Shown: positions 1-10,995, counted from the first letter of the stretch. The stretch is DNA of 64,000 nt from Loripinus fragilis (GCA_964019695.1 OZ026522.1:75237601-75301600); one strand, 5' to 3'. Translations and numbers: made by a program. Notes: generated from the sequence alone by a model not told the origin.

Positions 1-600
1 GGAGGAGTTGCGCACACAAGGTACCCAGTATCCATTAACTTTGACAGTAAAAACGCCAGAAAAATGCCTAAGTTAAAATAGCAGAAAAAGTGATAAAAAA
101 TAATTTGAGGATTATATCCAAACCACATGCATATCTTCAGACCATGTCCAAAACACCTGTGAAGTTTCAAAAGAATCAATATAAAACTGTAGGAGGAGAT
201 GCGCACACAAGGTACCCACTATCCATTCACTTTGATAGTAAAAATGTCAGAAAAATGGCTAAGTTCAACTGGCGGAAAAAGTGTTAAAAAATAATCTGAG
301 GAATATATCCAAACCACATGCATATCTTCAGACCATGTACAAAACACCTGTGAAGTTTCAAAAGAATCGATATTAAACTGTAGGAGGAGTTGCGCACACA
401 AGGTACCCACTATCTTTTCACTTTGATAGTAAAAACGCCTAAAAATGACTAAGTTCAAATTGCGAAAAAAGTGACAAAAAATAATCTCAGGATAATATCC
501 AAACCACATGCATATCTTCAGACCATGACTAAAACATCTGTAAAGTTTCGAAAGAATCGGCATAAAACTGTAGGAGGAGTTGCGCACACAAGGTACCTAC
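1..600. repeat. 191-bp tandem repeat, about 3.1 copies
   Basis: The anchor GCGCACACAAGGTACC recurs at about 10, 201, 392 and 582, a period of 190-191 bp. Each unit also holds an AGACCATG...AAAACACCTGTGAAG block. Copies differ by scattered substitutions, and the array probably runs off the left edge of the window. Short reading frames here follow the repeat period and are not genes. It is best called a small satellite or the tandem internal part of a dispersed element. Confidence 0.9.
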
Positions 601-607
601 TATATTA

Positions 608-662
608 GGGGGACGGAAGGACGGAAGGACGGACGGAAGGACGGAAGGACGGAAGGACGGAA
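608..662. repeat. GGAC/GGAA minisatellite
   Basis: A run of GGACGGAAGG units directly abuts the end of the 191-bp repeat. It is followed by a short inverted block, CCTCCGCTTTTC and GAAAAGGCGGGGG at about 680-706, that can fold into a stem. Together these look like the end of a dispersed repeat. Confidence 0.8.
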
Positions 663-1028
663 TGCCGAAAACTATGTCCCTCCGCTTTTCTTCGAAAAGG
701 CGGGGGACAAAAAAGTAAGAAACACTTCAAGATTTGATCGAGACAGACAGTCACGAATGCGCGACTATCATTCTCGGAAAAGTTAAAACCAATCGACCAC
801 GTGCTTCTCAAATTTGCACAGGCGTAATTATCGTCCTGTCAATAAAGACGCAGTCGCTGTGCGACGTTCTGATTGGTCGAGAGATAAATGAGATCACGCC
901 TACGTACGGCTAGACATTTTATGACAAACCCTGGGGCATGGATTAGCGATGATCTTCTGATCTTTTGTGGCGGAAGCCAAATTTGGACTCCCGCTGTCGT
1001 CTTCAGGTGTTTTTAAGGAGTTTGAGAC
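663..1028. other. Non-coding stretch, no gene seen
   Basis: Apart from the CCTCCGC/GCGGGGG stem near its start, I see no supported feature. It ends at the target site of the LTR element. Confidence 0.5.
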
Positions 1029-1033
1029 GCGTC

Positions 1034-1192
1034 TGTTGTGTCGTCGTATAACTAATAACCAAGTAGCATGATTGTAGATTTAATCAGCCATTACGCTAAA
1101 CATTTATAATAACAATAATAACGTTAGCAACGTAACGTCGGAACGACGTTATGCGCTATAAATAGAATGTCTATAAATATCGCAGTATAACA
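1034..1192 (-). repeat. 3' LTR, 159 bp
   Basis: It is defined by TG...CA ends, the GCGTC duplication outside it, the purine tract inside it, and 65 bp of identity to the 5' LTR remnant. It contains an inverted pair AACGTC/GACGTT near 1133-1150. At 159 bp it is short for an LTR, as in some small mollusc Ty3 elements. Confidence 0.85.
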
Positions 1193-1200
1193 TTTCTCCC
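1193..1200 (-). promoter_or_regulatory. Polypurine tract
   Basis: On the minus strand GGGAGAAA immediately precedes the TGTTATACTG start of the 3' LTR. This is where the plus-strand primer of an LTR element should be. Position and composition are the only evidence. Confidence 0.75.
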
Positions 1201-1338
1201 ATATTTTAAAATGATCCAGATTCTAAACTGGAAAAGAATTTAAATCAATTTGTTTGAAAGTTATTCAAATCATTAGATTTGTTTTCACAGTTAGTATATA
1301 AAAGTTCACAATTCATTTAAGTAGTATTTGAATTGAAC

Positions 1339-3420
1339 TTATCTCTTCTTTTTAAAATCTAGAATATAGTCTTTGAACTTAGATGGTAATCTACGTGTTC
1401 TTCTTGGCAGCTCCCTTCTTTGCGGTTGCGGCTGTTCTTGGTCCGTGACTTCGAGTGTTGTATCATCTTGTCTATCATCTATTTCCATATGATTTGTTTC
1501 AACTTCTGTTCTGTTTGGTTGGTCTTGTTGATTATGGTTCGGTTTTCTTAATATTCGTTCTCTCCACCTCTCATCCTGTGATTCACGCAGAAGTTTGAAT
1601 TTTGAAGAATCTCTCCTTATAGAACGTCCATCTGATTTACGCCTTGCAATGATTGTTGACCCATATATTTTAATGATTTCATAGTACTCTTTTTCATGTG
1701 CTGTGGACCATTTGTTTTCTTTTCTTTTCTTTAAAAGAACTTTGTCCCCTACTTTAAAATTATGTTCTTCACATTTTGGGTGTCTGTTTTGCTTATCCCA
1801 CTTTGTTTTATATTGTCTGTCACGTTTTGTAATTTCCTTCTCCATTCTATGATAATCTTTGCTCACGCCAGTTTCTTCATAGTCCAGTTTCGTCCGCACA
1901 TTTCTTCTCATGAGCGCTTCATATGGTGAATATCCTGTAGCTGGATGTGGCGTTGATCGGTACCCCATGAGCATGTATTGTATTGCAGAGCTGCTTGGTG
2001 TTCCATCGCTGTGTGCTATCTGCTCAGTTTTGTTTAATACCTTCATGAAACTTTCAGCTTCTCCATTTGCTCTAGGGTGTTCTGGAGTAACTCTATGGTG
2101 CTCAAATCCCATTTCTTCAGCAAATCCCTTGAAATCTGTGGAACTGAATGGAGGTCCATTGTCAGATTCTACCTTCTTTGGTATTCCGTGTGTAGCAAAT
2201 ATTTTTCTTAGTCTATCACATGTCACCTTGCATGATGTTGATGTTGTCTGCTCAACAACAGGAAACCGTGTCCTTTTGTCAATCACCACTAGATTATAGT
2301 GGCCATCAGGATAGGGTCCTCCAAAGTCAATAGAGACTGTATCCCAAGCTGTCTCTGGTATTGTGGTTGGTTTGACAGGCTCCTGTCTGTGTTCAACAGT
2401 AGCTATCTGGCACTGGTAACATCTTGATATATAGTCTTCGACCATACTGTTAAGACGTGGGAACCAATATTTTGCTCTGAGCATCTGTTTAGTTCTTGTC
2501 ATGCCAAAATGACCTAAGCTATGAGCAGCTATGATGACTTGTTTCTGTAACTTCTCTGGAATAACTATTTGTCTGCATCGAAAAAGTAATCCTTTTGTTT
2601 GATAAAGCTCATGTTTTACCAAATAATATGGTTTGATCTCTGGTCTGTCCTTTTGTCTCTCCCAGTCATTTTCTTTCATTATTTTCATGACATCCTGAAG
2701 AACAAAATCACCTGCAATAGCCTCTTTTATACCTTTCATCACTACTCCGTGTTCATTGCTGATTATGGCATTGATTGTTTGTTCTGTATCGTCTCTCTCA
2801 GTTTCTGGAAGCGGATGCCGTGATAAGTAATCCATTGGATCTGCAGCGTCTTTTCCAGGTTCATAAATAATTTCATAATCAACGTCCTGCATTTCCATAA
2901 TCCATTTCTCAATTCTTGGTGGTAATTTTGAGCATGCTTTGCTGAACATAGGAATCAGTGGTTTATGAGATGTAATAATCTTGAACTTGGGTGCTCCTAG
3001 CAAGTATATCCCAAATCTTGTTTTTGCCCATTTCACAGCTAACGCATCTTTCTCTGTTTGGCTATATCTCTTTTCTGCAGAGGTCATCGATCGACTTATG
3101 TAATGTACAGGCTGTAACCCTTTCCCTGTTCGTTGGAACAATCCAGCTGATAGTCCTTCATGAAAACTTGCTTCCGTTCGAACTACAATTTGTTTCCGTG
3201 GATCAAAAAATGCCATTGTATCATCACTTGTAATGCTTGCTTTAAGCTTTTCAAATGCAGTATTCTCTTCTGGTCCCCATGAAAATGGTACATCTTGTCT
3301 GGTCAATCGCCTCAATGGAGCTGTCAGCACCGCATATCGAGGAATAAATTTGGATAGGTACCCAATCATCCCTAGAAAACTTCTTACTTCTTCTCTTGAG
3401 TTTGGAGAGCTGCATTCTTT
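1339..3420 (-). CDS. Ty3-like pol remnant: RT thumb, RNase H, integrase
   Basis: A long uninterrupted frame of about 694 codons. It has no natural ATG start: it opens at the deletion junction, with a TTG at 3421-3423 inside the LTR remnant. Residues 1-60 match the end of a Ty3 reverse transcriptase (SFLGMIGYLSKFIP, FSWGPEE). Residues about 75-205 are RNase H. An HHCC zinc finger (H301, H305, C335, C338) precedes an integrase core with D366 (SIDFGG), D421 (SDNG) and E457 (NGEAES), a correct DD35E spacing. KVGDKVLLKKR near 557 resembles the tail motif of these integrases. It most resembles K02A2.6-type pol of animals. RNase H looks damaged: the usual TDAS is TEAS (E84) and TDHK is TSHK (S152). 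The integrase keeps its signature residues, but I see no normal route to its expression. Confidence 0.9.
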   Translation of the reverse strand, partial: KECSSPNSREEVRSFLGMIGYLSKFIPRYAVLTAPLRRLTRQDVPFSWGPEENTAFEKLKASITSDDTMAFFDPRKQIVVRTEASFHEGLSAGLFQRTGKGLQPVHYISRSMTSAEKRYSQTEKDALAVKWAKTRFGIYLLGAPKFKIITSHKPLIPMFSKACSKLPPRIEKWIMEMQDVDYEIIYEPGKDAADPMDYLSRHPLPETERDDTEQTINAIISNEHGVVMKGIKEAIAGDFVLQDVMKIMKENDWERQKDRPEIKPYYLVKHELYQTKGLLFRCRQIVIPEKLQKQVIIAAHSLGHFGMTRTKQMLRAKYWFPRLNSMVEDYISRCYQCQIATVEHRQEPVKPTTIPETAWDTVSIDFGGPYPDGHYNLVVIDKRTRFPVVEQTTSTSCKVTCDRLRKIFATHGIPKKVESDNGPPFSSTDFKGFAEEMGFEHHRVTPEHPRANGEAESFMKVLNKTEQIAHSDGTPSSSAIQYMLMGYRSTPHPATGYSPYEALMRRNVRTKLDYEETGVSKDYHRMEKEITKRDRQYKTKWDKQNRHPKCEEHNFKVGDKVLLKKRKENKWSTAHEKEYYEIIKIYGSTIIARRKSDGRSIRRDSSKFKLLRESQDERWRERILRKPNHNQQDQPNRTEVETNHMEIDDRQDDTTLEVTDQEQPQPQRRELPRRTRRLPSKFKDYILDFKKKR

Positions 3421-3485
3421 CAACGTAACGTCGGAACGACGTTATGCGCTATAAATAGAATGTCTATAAATATCGCAGTATAACA
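3421..3485 (-). repeat. 5' LTR remnant, 65 bp
   Basis: By eye it is identical to 1128-1192. It stops abruptly at 3421, where pol begins, and so marks the deletion junction. Identity between the two LTR pieces suggests that the insertion is recent. Confidence 0.85.
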
Positions 3486-3490
3486 GCGTC

Positions 3491-4224
3491 AGCAGAAAAA
3501 AACTTGGCGTAATTTAGAATCCCCAGCAGGAAAAGTAAGCGTACAAAACTAAAAGTTGGCGTAAAAATATGCCTGATTCGGCGTTTCCGAGAACTCTGCA
3601 ACACCCAACAAAACACATTCAAATGCTTGCACAAGGAACATTTTTCAAAGAGTTTTGTAAGGAAAATAATCTGCAATTTTATGAAAAATATTCAATATTA
3701 TAAAATGGACGTAGTCAGTTAAAGCCCTCTTATATGGACCAAATCGGAAAATTTGGAAAAAAAAAGTTCAGCCAGCCCAAAAAATTAACCAGAGACACAA
3801 ATATATTTTTTTTATTTTGGCCTAATTATTCATGAGATTTCTGGCAGAAAAAAGAGCATTATAAATAACCCGAAAATAAACAATTCTTGAATGTTTTGTA
3901 ACATAGAAAAATAGGGTATCTTTAAAAAGACCAATAATCAAATTAAAACTCATATCACTTTCTAAAAAGATAAATTAACTTTTGTTCAATAAAACTGACA
4001 GCACCTTTTAACAAATATAATATATCACATTTTTTGCACACTTCCGATTCATAACTACCATTTACTTTTAGATTTATGTTTAAACCGCAGTATACTTGTA
4101 ACTACAAATCTATTATACATTTTATAATACTACTATTATTTTCATTATATTACAATAGTCATTACCTCTTAAAAAGGAGCTAATAAATGAAAGTCTTCTG
4201 TCCTTTTCCAGTGAAACATTTCTG
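3491..4224. other. AT-rich non-coding DNA
   Basis: AT-rich, with A and T runs and many stops in all frames. It begins at the right-hand GCGTC duplication of the LTR element. I see no gene or repeat boundary. Confidence 0.5.
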
Positions 4225-4335
4225 CAGGGATTTTTTCGGTGTTCTCAGGGGCCGAAATTCAGGTGACTTTTGCCCTATTTGGAAAAAAATCCCAATCTCA
4301 ATTCTTTTTTGGAAGATTGGGATTTTCATTAAGTC

Positions 4336-4389
<54 letters not shown>

Positions 4390-4539
4390 ACATGGTGACA
4401 CTCTCCTTCAATTTAATGACAAAACTATGACTTGTGTTATTTTATTCACCAAAAATGACATAATTGTGCACAGTATTACAGATTTCCCAATTAAGGGGTT
4501 TGCTGCCCTAATTTCCCAAAATTGTGAAAAAAATCCCTG
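4225..4539. mobile_element. Miniature inverted-repeat element, CAGGGATTTT ends
   Basis: It begins CAGGGATTTTTTC and ends GAAAAAAATCCCTG, giving an inverted repeat of about 14 bp. Flanking 5-mers TTCTG (4220-4224) and TTTTG (4540-4544) match at 4 of 5 positions. The inside holds GGGGCCGAAATTC and a 50-bp AC array. It belongs with other elements here that have CAG...CTG ends and 5-bp target duplications. Confidence 0.65.
4337..4386. repeat. (AC)25 microsatellite
   Basis: An uninterrupted AC dinucleotide array inside the miniature element. Threonine/histidine-rich frames that cross it are artefacts of the repeat. Confidence 0.97.
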
Positions 4540-5680
4540 TTTTGTTATATTTTTTTCATGAATTGCAGCATGCAAAATGTTTAACTCTTTTCATTCTGAT
4601 GGAGATCCTAGGCATGTTGATAGAATTCAGGGCTCACCCTGCCATTAGCCATTGTAGCCATTTGCTACAAAAATATAGAGTGGCTACAAATAAAAGTACA
4701 GTTTAGGCGGTTCAAAAATTACATATTTGCAAAAAAGTGTATTTTGGTCAGCTTATTGTTTTTATTATTCCTTCACACATTATTATTGTGCCTTATTTTA
4801 TTCTTTGGATGCTGGATTTTTTCAATACCATGCGGGTGTCAAACAGTTTAGATCCAGATCAGGCTCGATATTTTGTCGGGCCTAATCTGGGTCCAAACTG
4901 TTTGCAAAGGTTATCAGCAGACAACAAAAGTGGGTAAAGAGTAAAGTACAAAACTTGTTGATACTACTTTCTGGCCAAAACCTTGGCTAAAGTTAATTTC
5001 ATTTGCCTACAACTTTTTCCATTTGCTACAACAAATTCTGAGCCAGAGTTAGCCCTGTAGATTTAGTATGGAATTGCCTATTTTGTATTCATATTTTAAG
5101 GGGTCACAGATATGGTATCAAAATGTTTTAAGCTGTGTCATAGCATTTGTCCTGCACAGAAAGTAAGCACAAGCACGTTGGTTGCTGTTAAAAAAAGAAG
5201 ATGCAATGATGTGAGCATCATGTCATTTACCTCTTGAATTAACTCGAAACTTTTGTTGTCTACTGATAACTTGAAAACAAACAGCTTGGACCCAAATTAG
5301 GGAGGACTAAATATGTTCCTGCTCTGGATACAAACTGTCTGACACTGATAGCATTCCTAATTGTCTTTGGGTGTTTTTTTTTTTTTTATTTAAATTTAAA
5401 AGATAATTGTAAAAAATCCTCATATGACAAGAAAGCATGGAAAATCACTCAGAATGCAAGGAGTTAAAAATGTACCTGAGGTGGACGTGTGTTTTTGCTC
5501 AATATCTGTACAGCAGGAACCTCTCTTCTAGTGTGTACTATAACGTTGAGTCTTCCTGAAGGAAAAAAGGAAGTATTCAACCTTTTAACCAAATGCACTT
5601 TGTGCATTACATTGTTTCCAAAAGCACTGGTTTAGATATACACAATTTTTTGGCATATTGTAAATATTTTCTTACCCATC
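4540..5680. other. Non-coding interval with hairpin repeat copies
   Basis: Contains the 73-bp hairpin repeat at 4836-4908 and a diverged relative near 5284-5345 (CTTGGACCCAAATTAG...CTCTGGATACAAACTG). It also has TAGCCATTTGCTAC-type short repeats near 4640-4690 and 4980-5030. No coding evidence. Confidence 0.5.
4836..4908. repeat. Dispersed hairpin repeat (GATCCAGATC type)
   Basis: The left arm CAAACAGTTTAGATCCAGAT pairs imperfectly with the right arm ATCTGGGTCCAAACTGTTTG around a loop of about 25 bp. Related copies lie near 25440, 51125, 51670, 57960 and 59043. It looks like a very short non-autonomous palindromic element. Confidence 0.8.
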
Positions 5681-5841
5681 CAGTGATTTTATTTAGCCAT
5701 TTTTAAGGCCGTATATGGGAGTCATTCCCATCCAAAAATGGCCATTTCATATATGTTAGCACTTATTTTCCTAATCTTATTCAGTATTTTCCCAAATGTG
5801 AAGTTAAAGGTAGCTTCCTAAAATCCCAAATAAAATCACTG
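5681..5841. mobile_element. 161-bp miniature element, CAGTGATTTTATTT ends
   Basis: Starts CAGTGATTTTATTT and ends AAATAAAATCACTG. A perfect 5-bp duplication CCATC flanks it (5676-5680 and 5842-5846). A second family member at 12739-14643 carries a large insertion, so this copy shows the uninserted sequence. Confidence 0.85.
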
Positions 5842-7727
5842 CCATCAGTTTTTACATAAGAAAACCTGTGTAATTGTGATGGTTCTTTTGAGTTACCCAC
5901 AACATATGACATTAATTTTCTTATTTCTCAACCATAACATATGTTATGGTTGAGAAATAAGAAAATTATTTTTTGTTAACTAAAGGCCTGCAAAAGTCTG
6001 TAGCCTTTTTGGAAAAGTGGAGATCCAGAAGCCAGCTGATCAGGATCCACACTGTCTTTCATTAACATTATCAGCGGATATTAAATATAAAGTTCTCAGT
6101 TTGAATACTGCATGAATTTGAATTCTCATGCACCTTTTCATTTGATTAAGCTAATGTCCACCATAATCAATCATACCTGTTAAATTATTCCATATTACAC
6201 CAAAAATTATGTTTTGCACTGAAATGAAACGGAATTAAAAAAACATCCGAAATTAATCTATTCCTAGCTAAAAACCTTAACAATAAATCAAGTAGGCTCC
6301 AGGGTTACTCACATTGAAAAGATTCTTCTTAAAAAATATAAGTCATGGCGGGAGCGCAGATGACAAAATATTTTAATTGCTTATTTTTATTGATTATAAT
6401 AATATATCCACTAAAATTCATATGATTTGAAACCATGAGAGTATAACTGAAAATGATGGAACACAATGTATGCCTTGATGAAGAGTTAAGCACAATGTTA
6501 AACACTTTAAGCCTTACTATTTTCATCTGCAGCTCTGAAATGACGTCAATATTTTTACCTACAATTACATTTTATTTTGAGAATATGACCGCCTGTTTAG
6601 ACAGTTATTCAAATAAACTGAATGTTATAATATAGATCTCCATTGAGCTGCGCAAAGGCTTACATTTAAGCAACAAAAAGTGAAAATTAAATATTAGATA
6701 TATTTTCGGTACCCTTATATCCAGATAAGAATAGCTGTTAAACGTCAAATTGCGATTATTTTCTTTTCAATCAGTCAACATATGTTTTGCCCTCTCACTG
6801 AGACTGTTTCTTTGAGTGCCCACAATATGCGTTTTAAAGTTGAGAAAGGTTGAAAAAAAAAATTATTAAATAGCTAGTAGTTATCCCCTCATATCTGGAG
6901 GTCTCTAGAAAAGTGAACGCTCTACAATTTCAAACACTTTTCTGTTTCTCATTTCAACCTTTCCTACCCTTTGTATAATTTGGATTGATTTTTCCATACA
7001 TATTGATATAATAAGTATGTGACTTCTCATTGTATATTTTAAGGTTTACTATGATGGAACTCTGCTCCTGCTCTCGGCAAACAGTACTGAAGACCCAGAT
7101 GAAATTCAGCATATGTAGCTGCGATATGCAAAGGGTATAAAGCATTTAGCACTAGATCATCATCATTATAGTAGAAAGATCCTGAACAGAGGAGTCAAAT
7201 ACTTTTGCTGGGTAACTTACCTAACTTAAGTTATAGTGTTATATAAACACAAGGTTAGCTTTTAAAAAAGCTTTGAACCATTGCATGGCAATTTACAATT
7301 AATAAAGAAGAACTTTTATAGTGTTTTAATATTGCATTTGCTGAAGCCACTCTTTTCAGTGTTTCATGTGTTTCAAGCTCTGAGTATTTTTTTTGTTTTA
7401 GTTAATGATTTGTACATAGGTGATCCATTGGAAGCAAATAAAACACAGAAAATATGCATATTCCAGTGAAACTCTGCTCATGAACGCACTGAATAGAATT
7501 AGAGTTGATCCCCTCCCCAGCAGTGTGTATAGGTCATACAACCGTATTCCTCAATCGAAGTCAATGCACATAATGCCTAGGCAGTGTTTTTTTCTCCGTT
7601 TTAGGGGAATGGTGGCAGGGCCTTTCAAAAGGGGAACATTAGCGCGCGTAGGGGCAAAAAGGGGAAAACTATTAACTTAACACAATAGCATCTTTTATTG
7701 AAACATTTGCAGTTAAAAATGAAAGTG
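5842..7727. other. Non-coding interval
   Basis: Apart from the 56-bp palindrome (5913-5968) and weak hairpin-repeat relatives near 6018-6060 and 7075-7130 I see only AT-rich sequence and short frames without recognisable domains. Confidence 0.45.
5913..5968. repeat. 56-bp perfect palindrome without spacer
   Basis: Each 28-bp arm is the exact reverse complement of the other. The centre is ...CATAACAT|ATGTTATG... at 5940/5941. It could extrude as a cruciform and may be the core of a tiny foldback element. Confidence 0.95.
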
Positions 7728-7868
7728 TTATATCTTTTGACAGACTTATGGTACAACACAGCCAAACTGGATCCATGTTTTCCATTCTATTTATTAAATA
7801 GAATGAAAAAAATGGATCCAGTTAAGTTTGGCTGTATTGTACCATAAGTCTGTTAAAGGATATAAAAC
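7728..7868. repeat. Long hairpin repeat
   Basis: The left arm (TATCTTTTGACAGACTTATG, then GTACAACACAGCCAAACTGG, then ATCCAT) is mirrored by ATGGATCCAGTTAAGTTTGG and CATAAGTCTGTTAAAGGATA around a short AT-rich centre. Arms are about 60 bp with few mismatches. It looks like a miniature foldback element. Confidence 0.8.
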
Positions 7869-8745
7869 TGTAGTATTTAACTTTTATTTAACTAATTAAA
7901 TCCATTCATTGCACTGTGGGTCAGTTGTTCAAAACAAATTAGGTTGATGGACTGATTCGTTTGACTCAATACATGTCGCGGAAGAGACTGAGTCAATCCC
8001 CAAATCCTTGGCACAAACATCAAAGTCACTGGTAAAGGCCTTCAGGGAAGCCTGCTTAAACATTAAGTCAGCTCTTCTTGATCCCTGCGCCGCTGATTTA
8101 TTAATTTTCTTCACGTAACAACGCTTATTGTGCGACATTTTGTTCGCGAAGTCACGATTGGAACTTCTCCCTTAGACGCTCTTGAGAAAACCGGATGAAA
8201 GCGTCTATCGATCACCAAGGGACGCTACTCGCAAATTCACGGCATGGCTAATGCACGGAACGAATTTATACGCACTCCCGACACGCTGTCATCACATTTT
8301 GCTGATTTTTTGTTTTTTTGGAATACTTCATTTTGAGGGGAATTTTCTTTCAAAACATTTCAGAGGGCGATTTTTTCTGTATTCAGGATTTATCCTGGAA
8401 ACTTTCAGCCAAGTCACATTTGAATCCCGGAAACAACAGTCTACAGCCAACTGTATTGTAATGTATCATGCGACTGCCAAGCATCATAAATACATGAATG
8501 AAAGTCTTTGAAAGTGACCAAACAAAAAATGTTTACCAAAGGCAAACATTATATGTATACAATAAAAGTAAATAGAAGATGAATAAACAGAAAAACTAAA
8601 TATCCAATAATTACTTTAATAGTGCTAAGCAAATGAACACCATTTATTTTAAAACAGTACTTAGTAAATTACACATTAATCAATTGAATAGGGAGAAGAA
8701 ATGCCTTATCAAAGCCTATTCCTGGATACAAGAACACTTTTATAT
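7869..8745. other. Unassigned interval with one weak reading frame
   Basis: A minus-strand frame at 7929-8138 (69 codons, MSHNKRCYVKK start) has a protein-like composition, but I see no domain, splice signal or homologue, so I do not call it a gene. A near-palindrome CAGGATTTATCCTG lies at 8383-8396. Confidence 0.3.
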
Positions 8746-8848
8746 TAGGGGTGCAATGATACGCCAAATGCGTATTGTGATATATTGCGATATATTACGA
8801 TATAGAAAACCTGTATTGCAATATATAGTGCGATACATCTTCTATCTA

Positions 8849-9941
8849 CAGGGCTCTCGATCACCTGATTTTGGGGCCGAAATTCGGCCCCATTCCCAAT
8901 GCCAAAAAGTATGTTTTTTTCCCAATTCCAGGCGAAAAATTCCCAATCTGACCAAGCCTACTTGGTCCCAACAAACTACAGATGTATCAGTTGAAAATTT
9001 CCATTAAAACAGTTGGAAAACATATAAAAGTGTGCTGATTATTTACTTTTTATTCCCTGAACAACGTCTGACTTCCTTTTTCAACGATCTTTTGTTCGCG
9101 CACTCGGTAGGGGACGTTTTGACTTGTACCATTTTTTTGGAATGCGCGAGTTACTTCCCTTACCGCTATACGGGTGCGAATCAAAATCGATGCGAAGGTA
9201 TTTTGTCAGTTGTCCTGGCTAATATTGTTGCGGTAAACTGCACATCATTTCATTTTTTGATTAAATAAAAAGTATACTATGCATTGCTATCATTTGAAGA
9301 GAGAAGTTCACAAGAGTTAATGACGATTCAGTCTCTTTTTTATCGTTCGTACCCGGTCAATTTCTACCGATTATTTTCGGCCATAACTTCTTGCTTTGTA
9401 CAGCCATATATCGAAAAAGCCGAACACCTTGGGATTAAATTATCAATCACTCATACATACTTTCTACTGCTAAGTTTTGCCTCCTAAGCCATAAAACTTT
9501 AGTTTGCACTTCAGAAATTTATTGAGAAAGGATTCAAATATCAGACACTCACTCAAACAACTTTTTTCCTGCAATGTTTTGCCATTTTTGTATTTCAGAA
9601 ATTCAATGGGACGAGGAATTATTTCTTCTATTCTAAGCTGTATTTTAAAACATATAAGGGGGGTTTCATTTAATTAGAATCTTCCCACTTAATACCCATG
9701 GAGAAAATGAGATATATATGAAACCAAAATTGTTCCTGAATAAGATACTGTCTAATTATTAAAGCTTATTTTATATATAATTTCAAGAAACAATGTAAGG
9801 TTAACTATTTGAATCAATCTCGCAATGGAAACTACATACATATAGACAATATAGATTTTCCCAATTTTAGTCGAAACGCCGCTAATTTTCCCAATTCCAA
9901 GGGCCCCGGCCCCATTACCAAAAAGGGGTGTGAGAGTCCTG
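8849..9941. mobile_element. 1.1-kb element, CAGGGCTCTC ends, 5-bp duplication
   Basis: The left end CAGGGCTCTCGATCACC and right end GGGTGTGAGAGTCCTG form an imperfect inverted repeat, continued inward by GGGGCC-rich blocks. A perfect ATCTA duplication flanks it (8844-8848 and 9942-9946). No transposase is readable. It is grouped with the other CAG/CTG-ended elements of the window. Confidence 0.8.
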
Positions 9942-10078
9942 ATCTATATTTCTCAGTTACTGTACTCAATTCTTTACTGTGTGAGAATACACATGCAGCC
10001 CTTAATCCCAGTAACATCCACTGTTTGATTACATTAACTTCGCAAATCTGAATTTTATAACATTTTTAGTCTTTTCAT

Positions 10079-10864
10079 TAGTGTTGTTCGATTATTGGAT
10101 TTTCATAATCGATCATCGAAAATAATCGGTCAGGAGGTTTCGATTGATGATCGATTATAATAGAAAATTATCAAATGAAAGGGAAACACAGGTTCCATCC
10201 CATAGAATGTCTACCCTTGTACTGCTTGAAACTCTTGTCTTTATAAAAATTCTAAGCGTCAGTGTCATGCTATTTTATGTACAGTATCAAATACCGGTCC
10301 TGACAGCAAACTCTAATTAACAGCCATTGGCATTTTAAACCCTTTATACACTTATGGATTGTTCCTTCTGATTTGAAACAATAAACTTGGGAAGGTCCAT
10401 TATAAACATCAAGGGGTCACAGGTGTATAATTCCCAAATAAATATTTCTTACTCTGAAGATATTTTATGTCCGTAATAGCAAACAGTGTAAACCCTGTTG
10501 AAATGCTACATTTTGTGGCATTTCATCAGTTTTCACTCTTTGTTAAAGTACGCATTTAGGAGTAGTTAGCATACAATGGGTTAAGATTGCATTTTGAACT
10601 TCTTAGTCATGATTTTAAAGTTGACAGAATAATACATGTAGCAAACCAAGCTACAGTTTATTTCTTTATTCCTCACATTCTATAAACCTTCGAATTAATG
10701 GATTGCATTTTCTTGTAGCAAAGTTGCAAATTTAGAATAGTACAAGAGGGTCAGGTGTGAATCTTTTCGATTATAATCGATTGTTACCAAACACAATCGA
10801 TTAGTAGAATCGAAAGAAATTTTCGATTGATCATCGATTATAATCGATCATCGATACAACACTA
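10079..10864. mobile_element. hAT-like element copy 1, TAGTGTTGT ends
   Basis: Starts TAGTGTTGTTCGATTATTGG and ends ATCATCGATACAACACTA. The perfect 8-bp duplication CTTTTCAT flanks it (10071-10078, 10865-10872), a hAT hallmark. Subterminal sequence is rich in AATCGAT palindromes. It is non-autonomous, 786 bp. An internal block runs from TTTAAACCCTTTATACACTT to GCATACAATGGGTTAA and looks like an older piggyBac-type insertion shared with copy 2. Confidence 0.95.
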
Positions 10865-10948
10865 CTTTTCATAAAGCTTAACTTTAATTTTGAAACTCAA
10901 ACTGTTTTTAATAAAGTTTTACAGATACATGCATATCTGTTTGCAGAG

Positions 10949-10955
10949 TGTGTGT

Positions 10956-10986
<31 letters not shown>

Positions 10987-10987
10987 G
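10949..10987. repeat. (TG)11 followed by a 17-bp G run
   Basis: TG dinucleotides from 10949 pass directly into an uninterrupted G tract ending at 10987. A G tract this long is capable of forming a quadruplex. Confidence 0.95.
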
Positions 10988-10995
10988 CAAAAAAT

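Larger units (their letters stand above)
1034..3485 (-). mobile_element. Internally deleted Ty3/gypsy-like LTR retrotransposon
   Basis: Read on the minus strand, the element starts at 3485 with TGTTATACTG and ends at 1034 with ...CGACACAACA, the usual TG...CA ends. The 5-bp direct repeat GCGTC flanks it exactly (1029-1033 and 3486-3490), the size typical of Ty3 integrases. The first 65 bp of the 5' LTR (3485-3421) match the start of the 3' LTR (1192-1128). At 3420 the LTR is joined straight to pol, so the rest of the 5' LTR, the primer-binding site, gag, protease and most of reverse transcriptase are missing. A purine tract lies just inside the 3' LTR. The clean duplication suggests that a complete element inserted and was deleted later, or that a deleted RNA was mobilised in trans. 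The copy cannot be autonomous. Confidence 0.9.

Noticed and set aside
1..600. A CRISPR-like array
   Set aside because: The units are 191-bp contiguous repeats with no spacers, in clearly eukaryotic sequence.
1151..1178. TATA boxes in the LTR (TATAAATA twice)
   Set aside because: They read in the plus direction, antisense to the element, so they do not support its promoter.
1339..3420. A host gene encoding an integrase-like protein
   Set aside because: LTR ends, a 5-bp duplication and a polypurine tract show that it is a retrotransposon remnant.
4180..4561. Frames of 63-124 codons across the AC array
   Set aside because: The repeat itself supplies the open frame; flanks belong to a miniature element.
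7582..7620. Left end of another CAGTG element (CAGTGTTTTTTTCTCC)
   Set aside because: I could not find a matching right end or a flanking duplication.
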